From: Cellulophaga fucicola
Lineage (GTDB): Bacteria; Bacteroidota; Bacteroidia; Flavobacteriales; Flavobacteriaceae
Assembly (NCBI RefSeq): GCF_900119145.1
Contig: NZ_FPIY01000001.1
Coordinates: forward strand, 248,001 to 312,000
Reading direction: 5' to 3'
Length of the DNA stretch: 64,000 bases
The notes beneath the pieces were generated by a model. The model saw only the letters and a list, made by a program, of their open reading frames with translations, did no database searches and was not told the DNA's origin. Below, piece by piece: positions 9,031 through 17,877 of the stretch. How positions within the stretch are numbered: the stretch's first letter is position 1; every line of letters begins with the position of its first letter. The position numbers were made by a program, and so were the translations under genes.

Positions 9031-10056
9031 TTACAGTGCTTCTATTTGTAGCAATCGGTCACATTTAACGTAGGTTATTCCACTTTTGTACCTATTAAAT
9101 TTAGCAATGTCTGTATGGCCTTTTAGCCATGCGATATAAATTGCAGCGGTATTTATGCCTGCTTCATGAGAAAATGGGTAACCACCTCCAAATCTAGGAT
9201 TTAGCTCTAATACATAAATTTTTTGGTCTGCAATAAAAATATCACAATCTAAGTTGCCGGTATGTTTTAATTTTTTTGCAATAGTTTCTCCTATGGCAGT
9301 TATTTCTGGTTGTATTACAGAGGTTGCTTTGTCGGTTTCTCCAGATCGCATATACAGTTTTTCTCTTGCAAAAGTACCGTAGTAATCTCCTTTAAAATTA
9401 TTTAAAACATCTAGTCCGTATTCTACACCTTCAATTTTTTCTTGTATTAATATGGCCTGGTCTATACTGTTTTTACTAGCATTGATTAGAATAGATTTTT
9501 TCAACTTTAATTTTAATAGTTTGTATACCAGTAAAAGTTCTTCTTTAGTATCTACAGTTTCTATACCTATAGATGCGCTTCCCCATCTAGGTTTAAGTAC
9601 CAAAGGAAAACTCAATATATTAGCGTCTATAGCTTCTAAAGCTAAGGCGTAGTCTATGTATGTTTTTGGAGTTAAAATATTATTTTCGACTAAAAAATTA
9701 TAAGTTTTCCATTTGTCAAAAGCAATGTCTATAACCGCTTCACTAGAGACAAGTACGGCAACACCAATTGCTTTTAATTCGTCTTTATGTTTGGCCAATA
9801 TGGGCAACTCTAAATCGTTTAAAGAAATTATAGCATCTACATGGTACTCTTTACAAATTGCAGATATACTACTTATATAGTCATGATCATAAATACCCGG
9901 AACTATTTTAGCTATGTCTGCATCTATTAATGCTGGCGCATTAGCAAGCATATCGGTTGCTAGCACAAGACCATTGCCGTTTAATGCTTCTTTAAAATAA
10001 TTAATAAGGTAATTTCTTCTGCCTGCGCACGTAAAAAGTATATTTGTTTTTTTCAT
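9031..10056 (-). CDS. ATP-grasp ligase (carbamoyl-phosphate-synthase-like)
   Basis: 341-aa soluble protein with the ATP-grasp layout: N-terminal pre-ATP-grasp Rossmann part (NILFTCAGRRNYLINYF), central lobe FPLVLKPRWGSASIGIETV, ILIQEKIEGVEYGLDVL, and the metal/ATP motif VLELNPRFGGGYPFSHEAG. ATP-grasp enzymes join a carboxylate to an amine, thiol or other nucleophile through an acyl-phosphate. In this operon, next to a CapK-like adenylate-forming enzyme and FemAB-like GNATs, it may activate an amino acid or organic acid for attachment to a sugar (inference). Substrate unknown. It lies 22 nt from the upstream CapK-like gene. Confidence 0.85.
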   Translation of the reverse strand: MKKTNILFTCAGRRNYLINYFKEALNGNGLVLATDMLANAPALIDADIAKIVPGIYDHDYISSISAICKEYHVDAIISLNDLELPILAKHKDELKAIGVAVLVSSEAVIDIAFDKWKTYNFLVENNILTPKTYIDYALALEAIDANILSFPLVLKPRWGSASIGIETVDTKEELLLVYKLLKLKLKKSILINASKNSIDQAILIQEKIEGVEYGLDVLNNFKGDYYGTFAREKLYMRSGETDKATSVIQPEITAIGETIAKKLKHTGNLDCDIFIADQKIYVLELNPRFGGGYPFSHEAGINTAAIYIAWLKGHTDIAKFNRYKSGITYVKCDRLLQIEAL

Positions 10057-10078
10057 CTGTATATTTTAAATGCGTAGG

Positions 10079-11386
10079 CTAATTGCTTTTTTTATAGAGG
10101 TTAATGGCTATTTTTCTTTTTCCAGATTTTAAAGACGGAATTTCATGCACATACGCTACTTGTATAGTAGCATCTGTACCAATATCATTTTTAAACAAGG
10201 CAACTAATTCATCTTCTCTTAAAAAATTGGTAGTTGTGTTTATTTTTATTTGATATTCTTTTTCTGCTGTTTGTATAAATTGTAATTGTTCTACCTCATG
10301 AAAATCGTATACGTAAGCATGCATTGTAAATGGGTTTAATGCATCTCCATTTGTTTTGTACAATACATCCATTTTTCTTCCTTCTACGCTTTTTAGCATC
10401 GGTAAGGCATCTTTATTATCGTCGTAAAAAGAACCCACATCTCCAGTATCATAACGGATCATGTGTGTAGCTGTATTGTATAAATCTGTAACAACAATAC
10501 GTCCTATTTCTCCTTTTTTTGCAGGTATATCTTTGTCTAAATCTAGTATTTCTATCTTATAACTTGCCCAGTTTATGGTAAAATAAGTCTGGTTAGGTAG
10601 TTGTTGCGCAAGTATACCATTTTCAACATTAGAATATCTAGATACGGTAGGCGCTTTAAAATAATATTCCATTTTAGACTGTACGGTAGGCGATAAGCCC
10701 TCTGCAATTGCAATTGTAGATTGTATGTTGCAGTCTAAAGGTTCTGCGTTTACTTTGTCTAAATATTTACAAATAGTCTCAAAGCCAGATGGGTAACCAA
10801 GCCAACCTTTAGCAGAGCTGTCTTTTTGTAAATTGACTATTAATTTTTTAATGTAATCGTCGGTTAATTTACTAACATCTAACTGTTCTGTGTTTTGTAA
10901 ATAAGCCAAAAGTTTGGGTTTTTTGTAGTATGCGGCCCAAAAACGAAGGTATAGTAATTTCTGCCCAATTGTAAAACCAGCTAACTTTGCAAAGTATAGG
11001 GTGTCTGCTGTATTTCTTTTTTTCTTTAGAGGAGTTTGGTACACTTTAAAAGGCGCACCTGTAGAACCACTAGTACTCACAGAAATTAATTTTTCTGGTT
11101 TTAGGGTTTTAGATGTAATAGCCTTAAAATTAGCCTTTATGGTATTTTTATCTACCACAGGAAAATCTTCTAGGTTTTTAACACCACTATATTCTTTGTA
11201 AAATTCAGTAGTAGTTACAGCACTATGCAATAAAGAAGTTAAAGCAGCTCTTTGTTCTTTTAGCTGTTTTTCTTTAGAAGAGCTATAAAAAGACTGAATA
11301 GATTTTAAATCTTTTTTTATAACACCTCCTTTAAGAGTATCAAGAGTCCAAAAAGCAAAATTTCTACATTTAGCTGCTATTCCCAT
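10079..11386 (-). CDS. CapK/PaaK-like adenylate-forming (phenylacetate-CoA ligase-like) protein
   Basis: 435 aa with the PaaK/CapK family pattern: LISVSTSGSTGAPFKVYQTP is the phosphate-binding SGSTGxP loop, TDLYNTATHMIRYDTGDVG is the family's adenylate-contact motif, and the end HEIPSLKSGKRKIAINLYK supplies the C-terminal lysine region. PaaK makes phenylacetyl-CoA, and CapK-like relatives are common in capsule clusters, where the acid substrate is generally unknown. Together with the ATP-grasp protein and the GNAT genes downstream it probably activates a carboxylic acid for sugar decoration (inference). Family certain, substrate not. Confidence 0.87.
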   Translation of the reverse strand: MGIAAKCRNFAFWTLDTLKGGVIKKDLKSIQSFYSSSKEKQLKEQRAALTSLLHSAVTTTEFYKEYSGVKNLEDFPVVDKNTIKANFKAITSKTLKPEKLISVSTSGSTGAPFKVYQTPLKKKRNTADTLYFAKLAGFTIGQKLLYLRFWAAYYKKPKLLAYLQNTEQLDVSKLTDDYIKKLIVNLQKDSSAKGWLGYPSGFETICKYLDKVNAEPLDCNIQSTIAIAEGLSPTVQSKMEYYFKAPTVSRYSNVENGILAQQLPNQTYFTINWASYKIEILDLDKDIPAKKGEIGRIVVTDLYNTATHMIRYDTGDVGSFYDDNKDALPMLKSVEGRKMDVLYKTNGDALNPFTMHAYVYDFHEVEQLQFIQTAEKEYQIKINTTTNFLREDELVALFKNDIGTDATIQVAYVHEIPSLKSGKRKIAINLYKKSN

Positions 11387-11492
11387 AGGTCTATGTACTG
11401 ATTTTTAGTTGGTTGGTTATTAAAAATTCAAATATCAGCAAATAGTCGTTATCTTTTCTTAAAACTATCAGAAATTACTTAAAATATTACGC

Positions 11493-12641
11493 TTATTTTT
11501 CTAACGAAATGTATTCTTGGTGTAGTTGTTCCCATATGTATGAACGCTCGTAGTTTTTAACCATAATAGCTCTACATGTATTGGGGTTGTATAGTTCTTC
11601 TTTATGGTCGTAAAACTGAAGCATTTTAGCATACAGAGCCTCTGCATCTTTTACAGGAATAATAGTACCATTAACACCCTCTTGTATAATTTCGTTACAA
11701 CCATTTATATCTGTTACAATACTATACAGTTTCATAGCGCCAGCTTGCATAACAACATTTGGGAACCCTTCTCTGTAACTAGGAAACGTTAACGCATCAG
11801 AGATTGCAAAATAAGGCCTAACATCTTCTTGCCAACCAATACCTAAAACCGTATCGTTATTGTAAATGTAATCTAAAGACGCTTTGTTAAGGGGGTCTAA
11901 TTCTGTCTCAAAAGTACCCACCAATAATAATTTTACATTCTTTTTTATAGCCGCTAACTTTTTAAAAGCAAGTATTAGCTCATTAATACCTTTGTCTGCC
12001 ACCAATCTGCCAACAAACGTAAACACAATATCTTCTGGCGCAAAACCTAATTCTGTTCTTAACTTTAAATTGTCTGCTGCAGTATACAAGTCAGGATTAA
12101 AATGATTGGTGTCTATACCGTTAGAACTACCCTTACCAATTACTTTTAGCTTGTCTTTACGTGTAAACTTTTCTTTAATAATAATGTCTTGCAACCCAAA
12201 AGAATTAGGGTAAATTTTAGTAGCGCAAGCGTAGGTAATTTTTTCTACAAGATTTAAAATGGTTCTTTTTGTACCCGTAGCTTCTAACAATGGCAAACCA
12301 GCAATAGTATGTAATCTGTGTGGTACACCAGCTAATTTAGCAGCTAACATAGCAGCAGTACCAGCTTTTGGCGTGTGACTATGTACTATAAAAGGCTTTT
12401 CTTTTTTAAATATTTTGTACAGGCCGTATACAGATTTTACATCTTTTATAGGTGTTATTTTACGGGTTAACTCTACAGCCATAACAGGCACTCCTTCTTG
12501 TTTGCGTACATCTTCTAAGGCGCTACCACCACTAGAAACACCAATTACATCATAGTAATTGCTCATGTAATGCAATTGTCCTGTAAGTAGTTTACCCAAT
12601 GAGTTGGGAATTGTGGTAACACGAATTAGTTTCTTTTTCAT
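11493..12641 (-). CDS. GT4 glycosyltransferase, PglA-like
   Basis: 382 aa. GT-B fold of family GT4: N-terminal IVHSHTPKAGTAAMLAAKLA, and the donor-site region DALTFPSYREGFPNVVMQAG with the E-x7-E-like pattern. The N-terminal part (TTIPNSLGKLLTGQLHYMS, GVPVMAVELTRKITP) resembles PglA, the alpha-1,3-GalNAc transferase that acts on undecaprenyl-linked bacillosamine. With PglC and PglD homologues in the same unit, addition of the second sugar is a reasonable inference. The locus also makes UDP-GalNAc as an intermediate (TviC-like gene). Confidence 0.85.
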   Translation of the reverse strand: MKKKLIRVTTIPNSLGKLLTGQLHYMSNYYDVIGVSSGGSALEDVRKQEGVPVMAVELTRKITPIKDVKSVYGLYKIFKKEKPFIVHSHTPKAGTAAMLAAKLAGVPHRLHTIAGLPLLEATGTKRTILNLVEKITYACATKIYPNSFGLQDIIIKEKFTRKDKLKVIGKGSSNGIDTNHFNPDLYTAADNLKLRTELGFAPEDIVFTFVGRLVADKGINELILAFKKLAAIKKNVKLLLVGTFETELDPLNKASLDYIYNNDTVLGIGWQEDVRPYFAISDALTFPSYREGFPNVVMQAGAMKLYSIVTDINGCNEIIQEGVNGTIIPVKDAEALYAKMLQFYDHKEELYNPNTCRAIMVKNYERSYIWEQLHQEYISLEK

Positions 12642-12676
12642 AATAATGATTGGCCTTGCAAGATAAAGTTATGATT

Positions 12677-13702
12677 TTATACGCCTACTATATTTTTACT
12701 CTGTGGTAGTTTTGAAATTAACTTTACGCAAAGAAAAGATACAATCATAGATGTTATTGCTATTAGAGGACTTTCGATTAAAGGGTTAATGGGCTCTGTA
12801 CGGTAAAAAGAGTAAATATATTGAACAACGTTTCTTACTATAATAATATGTACCAAGTATATCCCAAAAGTATATTTGGCTAAATAGTTAATAAAATTAT
12901 TAAATTTAATATTCGTAGACCCAAAATTTTGAAAGAAGATAAAAATTGCAGTAACTAATAATACGCTAGAAATAGATAAATTATTATTTATAATATTTAT
13001 TAACTCTCTATTAAATAAATAACAATATAATATAGGTAATATCGCTAGTGTAACTAAACTTGCAATAAGAAGTATTGCCTTTATTTTAGGTAAAATAATA
13101 GGGTATTTTCTTAAATATACACCAAGTAGCATATAACCTAAAAAGCCACCAAAATAGTTTAAGATAAAATAATAATTACCATCTATATGATAAAAATCAG
13201 GCAAAATAAAACTTATATAAGGTAATAGAATAGTACACAACCAAAGTAGAAGTATAAATTGATATTCCTTTTTTGTAGAAGCTATTATCCACGGGGAAAT
13301 AACAGGTGCTAACAAATATAAGCCACATATAGTATATATAAACCAATAGACACCAGTAACCGGAGACAAAGGAATTAAAATCAACTTTTTTATAGTTATA
13401 CCAAGTGTATTTACACCTATTAGATATTGAATTAATAAAATTATTAATGACCAAAATAATACAGGTAAGGCTAGTCTAGAAAATCTTTTTATATAAAACT
13501 CCTTCATTTTAATTCTAGTAGGTAATAAAAGAGCTCCAGAAATAGTTAAAAACAATTCAGAACTAGGATTACCTAATAAAGAAATTATAACAGCATAAAA
13601 ACCGTACGAGTCTTTAGTAGACATTGCAGAATGTGTTAAGATCACTAAAAAACAAGCTAGTACTCTTAAATTGTCTATATAATGTATTCTTTTGCTTTCC
13701 AT
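12677..13702 (-). CDS. Acyltransferase family 3 integral membrane protein (OafA/WcbH-like)
   Basis: 341 aa, about ten hydrophobic segments. The start ESKRIHYIDNLRVLACFLVI then LTHSAM is the Acyltransferase_3 signature (D-N-L-R, catalytic-type His in the second helix region), and the C-terminal FGIYLVHIIIV is typical. These proteins O-acetylate or O-succinylate surface glycans from the membrane. First gene of minus-strand unit B, with a 325-base gap to the divergent beta-helix gene, so the unit's promoter probably lies there. The glycan is probably the product of this locus. Confidence 0.88.
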   Translation of the reverse strand: MESKRIHYIDNLRVLACFLVILTHSAMSTKDSYGFYAVIISLLGNPSSELFLTISGALLLPTRIKMKEFYIKRFSRLALPVLFWSLIILLIQYLIGVNTLGITIKKLILIPLSPVTGVYWFIYTICGLYLLAPVISPWIIASTKKEYQFILLLWLCTILLPYISFILPDFYHIDGNYYFILNYFGGFLGYMLLGVYLRKYPIILPKIKAILLIASLVTLAILPILYCYLFNRELINIINNNLSISSVLLVTAIFIFFQNFGSTNIKFNNFINYLAKYTFGIYLVHIIIVRNVVQYIYSFYRTEPINPLIESPLIAITSMIVSFLCVKLISKLPQSKNIVGV

Positions 13703-14027
13703 TTATTTTCTATTAAAATTTAAAAAGTTCAAATCTAGTTATAAAAGCTATTTTTATTGTAATTAATCTATTAACTGGTAAATTTTAACGGTAACGGTTA
13801 TACTAAAACCATAAAAAAGTGAGTTTAATTTAAAGTATATGGCTTGTTCATATACAGATAAATACTACAAATTAGGTAGTTCGTCGATTTTATCACTAAA
13901 AATAAGGGTGTAAACGTCTGAAATTAAGTTTGTAGCGTAATTGTTTAAGTTAGTTGTCGATTTTTATGAACATTTAATCGATTATTACGTTAAAATTGTA
14001 TCTTTAAACCCCAACACTAAAAGTAGT
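13703..14027. other. Divergent intergenic region between unit B and the beta-helix lipoprotein gene
   Basis: 325 AT-rich bases without a credible gene. A TAAGTTTG at 13925-13932 fits the TAnnTTTG -7 element of Bacteroidota for the plus-strand gene, but I find no TTTG at the proper distance upstream, so it is only a candidate. An open frame extends the beta-helix gene upstream to 13941, but those residues lack signal-peptide character and are treated as leader. The start of minus-strand unit B must also be driven from here or further upstream. Confidence 0.45.
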
Positions 14028-16016
14028 ATGTACAAGCAGCCATTAACCCTAGTAAAAGTTTTAGTTTTTAGCTTATTGCTAATAGCGCCAGTAACCTCTT
14101 GCACGCAAGAAGATTTGTTAGCTAATGTTATAGCAGAGGCAGAAACACCAGAGCCAGATCCAGAGCCAGATGTTACCCCTGTAGACAATTTAAAAATTAA
14201 TACAACACCTTGTGACTATACTATAGAGAATTTAGAAGCGGGTACTACTTTGGCTGTAGAATGCCAACTAGATCTTAAAGGTGCTACCATAACCATACCT
14301 TCTGGAGTTACTTTAGAATACAAAGGCGGTGAAATTATAAATGGAACGTTAAATTTTGCTAGTGCAGGTAAAATAGATGGTAATTTATTAAACCATAAAC
14401 TTACGGTTGCAGGTAATGTCAGCTTACTAAGCGAAACTTTTATATTGCACCCTAACCGCTGGGAATTGGTACAAGGAGTAACTACAACACAAATTGCACA
14501 AAAAAATAATGATAATTTAGAAGAATTAATGTTCTATACAAAAAGCATTGGTGCAACTACTTTTAGCATAGATAAGTTTGATGCTTATTTTGAAGTTTCT
14601 AAAGTTACTAGTACTAAAACTAATGCTAATTTTTATCCAACTAAAGAAAGTGTCAATGTTCCTGGTGACTTTACATTACTAATGTCTGATAATACAGTAC
14701 TTAGGGTTTTTCCGAATAGTAATTCTGATTATGCTTTATTAGCAGCAAGAGAAGTCAGTAATGTAACTATTAAAGGAGGAATTTTAATAGGAGACAGAGA
14801 TGAGCATAGTTTTCCCGATGGCGGAAGACATGAAAAAGGACATTTATTGTATTTGCATGCAGCTGTAGACTCAAAGGTAGATGGGGTGACTATGAAATAT
14901 GCTAATGGTGATGGTATGAAAATAGATGGCATTAATTTCACTTATAATCCAGAATATAAGCCTACTCATAATATTTTGGTTCAAAATTGTTTGTTTGACT
15001 CCAATAGAAGGAATAATTTATCAATTACGGATGGTTTTGATATTACTATTGATAATAATACATTTTTAAATGCCGGTGTAGATACAGGCAAATCTGAAGG
15101 TGTAACGCCCAAATTTGCTATAGATATTGAAGCAGCAAGAACAAAAGATGAAAATGGCGATTATATTTATTATGAAAAATCGTATGACATTACAATCAGT
15201 AACAATATTGAACGTGGTAGTGCAGGAGGAGGCTTTACTGTGCACATAGGCGAGGATGTGTCCATCGAGAATAATGATGTAGAAACTAATATATCTTGGA
15301 GTTTTGCTTCAGGTGTAAAAATTATAAATAATTTAGTACAGGCTAAAAGTGAAGAACAAAAATTTGCTATTTTAGGAGGGCGATCAGATAATTCAGTAGG
15401 GTCTTTTGACAATGAGATATCAGGTAATAAAATAATAGGTTATGGCATAGGGATTGTCATTCATAATAGAGAAAATTTAGTTTTTGACAATGAAATAGAA
15501 AACTGTGGAGTTGGAATATATTTACGGAACTTATCCAATTCTAAAGTGTATTCTAATACAATTTATTCTGATGAAAATTTAAAATCAGAAAATAGCAGGG
15601 GTATTTCTGCATTTAGAGCAAATATTAATGATGTTGAAATTTACAAAAACATCATAAATGTTAAAAATGACCCTATGCGCCTTATGGAGGTTAATGATAC
15701 TGATGAAGGAGAGGATTATGCATTTAACGTTTATGATAATGAATTAAACTCTTCTGTGTTGTCGACCATTTCCAAAAGTTCAGGAATTAATTTCTATGAG
15801 AATAATTTTAATATTGGAACAATAATTTATAACAGTTCTAATCTAGATTTTAAAGATAATATTATAACAGCAGAAACTACACATGGATTTGAGTTAAGAG
15901 ATAATTCTAACAATATATTATTTACAGATAACTCTATAGATGTTAGTGCAAAAAAAGAGTGTATAAAATCTGATACAAGTTCTAGCTTTCAAGAAAAAGA
16001 TAATTCTTGTCTGTAA
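14028..16016 (+). CDS. Right-handed parallel beta-helix repeat lipoprotein
   Basis: 662 aa from the ATG at 14028. This start was chosen over the upstream ATG at 13941 because it places a lipoprotein signal (MYKQPLTLVKVLVFSLLLIA, then PVTSC with Cys25) at the N-terminus. After an acidic Pro/Glu linker (PEPDPEPDVTP) the rest is built of beta-helix coils rich in asparagine ladders (NIEQ, NNEI, SNN, DNSI), like pectate-lyase-fold (PbH1) proteins that bind or cleave polysaccharides. It stands alone on the plus strand inside an otherwise minus-strand locus and ends at a shared terminator. A polysaccharide lyase, epimerase or surface binding role is possible; no catalytic triad could be identified by eye. 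Confidence 0.8.
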   Translation: MYKQPLTLVKVLVFSLLLIAPVTSCTQEDLLANVIAEAETPEPDPEPDVTPVDNLKINTTPCDYTIENLEAGTTLAVECQLDLKGATITIPSGVTLEYKGGEIINGTLNFASAGKIDGNLLNHKLTVAGNVSLLSETFILHPNRWELVQGVTTTQIAQKNNDNLEELMFYTKSIGATTFSIDKFDAYFEVSKVTSTKTNANFYPTKESVNVPGDFTLLMSDNTVLRVFPNSNSDYALLAAREVSNVTIKGGILIGDRDEHSFPDGGRHEKGHLLYLHAAVDSKVDGVTMKYANGDGMKIDGINFTYNPEYKPTHNILVQNCLFDSNRRNNLSITDGFDITIDNNTFLNAGVDTGKSEGVTPKFAIDIEAARTKDENGDYIYYEKSYDITISNNIERGSAGGGFTVHIGEDVSIENNDVETNISWSFASGVKIINNLVQAKSEEQKFAILGGRSDNSVGSFDNEISGNKIIGYGIGIVIHNRENLVFDNEIENCGVGIYLRNLSNSKVYSNTIYSDENLKSENSRGISAFRANINDVEIYKNIINVKNDPMRLMEVNDTDEGEDYAFNVYDNELNSSVLSTISKSSGINFYENNFNIGTIIYNSSNLDFKDNIITAETTHGFELRDNSNNILFTDNSIDVSAKKECIKSDTSSSFQEKDNSCL

Positions 16017-16045
16017 TATATGTTAAAAATAGATCGATCAATAAT

Positions 16046-16083
16046 AAAAAAGGCTATGATCTCTGTGTATCATAGCCTTTTTT
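16046..16083. terminator. Bidirectional intrinsic terminator
   Basis: Inverted repeat AAAAAGGCTATGAT / ATCATAGCCTTTTT with an 8-nt loop, flanked by A-runs on one side and T-runs on the other. It sits between the convergent beta-helix gene and the membrane-protein gene that closes minus-strand unit A, and can serve both. Confidence 0.88.
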
Positions 16084-16084
16084 A

Positions 16085-16993
16085 TTATATAAATAGATTA
16101 AATAGTCTGGAAAAGGGTATATCTGTTAATGGTAACAAGACAAAAACGACTAAGTAAAATTTAGAGAATTTTGTTATTTTATTATCTTCTATGGACTGTA
16201 TAAAACCAAGAGCACTTAAAATAATAGCAAAACCTTTTACTGTAGCAATAGGATATGTTGAGAATATAAAAATGATTAAAAACCAATTTCTAAATTGCGC
16301 TAATTTATACTTATTAGGCAAGCAAAAAGTTATAGCAATCATACCTTCAATAAAAATTGTCCAATACGATAGAAAAAAACTAGAAGACGATATGCTTACG
16401 TTGCTTAGTAAATTAAAAGAATCTTTTGGATTGACTGTATTAATTAAGAGGTCAAGGTTACTCTCATTTGCTTTTAAACTTAATATATCAATATTATTTA
16501 AGATAGAAGTAACTCCAAAAAATCTAGGGTCCGTTGTATTTGTAAATTCAAAAAATGAGCCGTTCAGGAATTCAGGAGCTAAAAATTTACCAATAGTAGC
16601 AAACAAAAAACACAAACCAATAATAATCTTAGCTTGGTAAGATAACATATAGATTTTATTTTCTTCCTTAGAAAAAAATAGCACTATTGCTACTGCAATA
16701 ATTGCATAAGCAAATATATGTTTATGATTAGGTACGTATGCTACTAAGTCTAGTATTAAGTAAAAAATGGCAGAAATTAATGCTAATAGTGCCCAATAGT
16801 ATTTGTTCTGTAAAATATTTTTAAAAAGTAATGGAGGAACAAGAAATACAGGCATAAAAATAGCTAAATAATTATTGTCGTTCATATACATTAATAAAAC
16901 GATGATTATTAGCTTTAAACTAATTGTTAGTGGCTTCTCATTAAATAAGAGCGCATCTTTTTTATTAAGCGCTGTTAAAAATTTAGTTAGCAT
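16085..16993 (-). CDS. Multi-pass membrane protein, HTTM/DoxX-like, linked to DCC oxidoreductase
   Basis: 302 aa with about eight hydrophobic segments and no catalytic motif I can name. The central stretch IIGLCFLFATIGKFLAPEFL recalls the HTTM/DoxX-type membrane proteins that are repeatedly found next to DCC-family (DUF393) proteins. It overlaps the upstream small gene by 11 nt and is the last gene before the terminator. Function unknown; a membrane redox partner of the DCC protein is a hypothesis from gene order only. Confidence 0.6.
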   Translation of the reverse strand: MLTKFLTALNKKDALLFNEKPLTISLKLIIIVLLMYMNDNNYLAIFMPVFLVPPLLFKNILQNKYYWALLALISAIFYLILDLVAYVPNHKHIFAYAIIAVAIVLFFSKEENKIYMLSYQAKIIIGLCFLFATIGKFLAPEFLNGSFFEFTNTTDPRFFGVTSILNNIDILSLKANESNLDLLINTVNPKDSFNLLSNVSISSSSFFLSYWTIFIEGMIAITFCLPNKYKLAQFRNWFLIIFIFSTYPIATVKGFAIILSALGFIQSIEDNKITKFSKFYLVVFVLLPLTDIPFSRLFNLFI

Positions 16994-17444
16994 AATTAAT
17001 GTCTTTTAGTTTAATTTCTTTAGTTTTAGCATCAAAATCAACAGTTAAAACTTCAATTTTTGTAATTAAGGCATTATCTATTAAAAGAGAATTTACACTT
17101 GTAGGTTTTAATGTAATATTTTCTTTTTCAGGATTAAAAAACCATTTTTTAGATTTAATCTTTTTTGAAATTTCTTTTAGTCTATCATCGCTAGGAAGTA
17201 TTCTTAAAGCAACATCTTCATCTTCAAACTCAGGGACACTTCTTAAGTTTATAAAATACTTTTTTGAGTTGTAGGTAACTTCAAAACCAGCTACTCTGTA
17301 TAGCATTTTGTCTATTTTGCCAAACATACGCATACCGCCTCCCATCCAACTATCTAAGCCTTTACTTTGTACTAGGTATATGTTTCTTGCAAAGAAGAAT
17401 AACATTAAAGCAGGTATCGTTATTTTTAGTAATTTTAATTTCAT
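16983..17444 (-). CDS. Membrane-anchored hypothetical protein of the DCC trio
   Basis: 153 aa using the ATG at 17444. The frame stays open upstream to 17513 but that part overlaps the preceding gene and lacks a signal. The chosen start gives MKLKLLKITIPALMLFFFAR, an N-terminal signal-anchor, followed by a soluble region with a GLDSWMGGGMRMFGKID motif and a beta-rich tail. No family recognised. Sandwiched between the DCC oxidoreductase gene (10-nt gap) and the HTTM-like gene (11-nt overlap), so the three are very probably co-translated partners. Confidence 0.65.
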   Translation of the reverse strand: MKLKLLKITIPALMLFFFARNIYLVQSKGLDSWMGGGMRMFGKIDKMLYRVAGFEVTYNSKKYFINLRSVPEFEDEDVALRILPSDDRLKEISKKIKSKKWFFNPEKENITLKPTSVNSLLIDNALITKIEVLTVDFDAKTKEIKLKDINYAN

Positions 17445-17454
17445 ATCATAAAAA

Positions 17455-17877
17455 TTAAATGAATTGATCCTTTTCTTCTTGAGAAGGTAATCTGCATGTT
17501 TCCTTTTTGCCAAAAAAGCGATATCTATTTTTTGCTATAAAATTGTACACTCCATTTCTTATAAAACTAGGTATAACTAATAAAATTTTAGCTAATATTC
17601 GGTACCCTGTACTTAAATTAGTATACACTTTTAGTACGGCAGTTGATTGTTTATATAATTTGCCATTTTCATAAAAGAAGATTGTAGATAATGTACTATC
17701 TGTAACCTCTACATTAAACGGTTTTAGCAACTCCTTTGTGATGTCTGACTGTAACGAGCTGTAATAAATAATTTTTTTATGATCCTTATGTATTATTTGG
17801 TCAATAAAGTTATTGCATAGATTGCATACGCCATCAAAAAAGATAATTTTTTTATTCTCTAAATCTAGTTGTTTCAT
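17455..17877 (-). CDS. DCC family thiol-disulfide oxidoreductase (DUF393)
   Basis: 140 aa. Residues 13-22 are IFFDGVCNLC, the DxxCxxC motif that names the DCC family, followed by SSLQSD and the long hydrophobic helix GYRILAKILLVIPSFIRN; YRFFGKKETCRLPS closes the domain as usual. Members are thioredoxin-like with probable redox activity, but substrates are largely unknown. Its start codon overlaps the stop of the upstream GT2 gene, so it is translationally coupled to the polysaccharide operon, which is odd for a redox gene. Confidence 0.9.
   Translation of the reverse strand: MKQLDLENKKIIFFDGVCNLCNNFIDQIIHKDHKKIIYYSSLQSDITKELLKPFNVEVTDSTLSTIFFYENGKLYKQSTAVLKVYTNLSTGYRILAKILLVIPSFIRNGVYNFIAKNRYRFFGKKETCRLPSQEEKDQFI

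Noticed and set aside
13941-14027. Upstream 29-codon extension of the beta-helix protein
   Set aside because: The extension has no signal-peptide character and would bury the lipoprotein signal that begins at the ATG at 14028.
16191-16640. 149-codon plus-strand open frame
   Set aside because: It lies wholly inside the hydrophobic minus-strand membrane protein gene and has no leader, signal or family resemblance.
17445-17513. Upstream extension of the small DCC-trio protein
   Set aside because: It overlaps the end of the DCC gene and hides the N-terminal anchor that the ATG at 17444 exposes.
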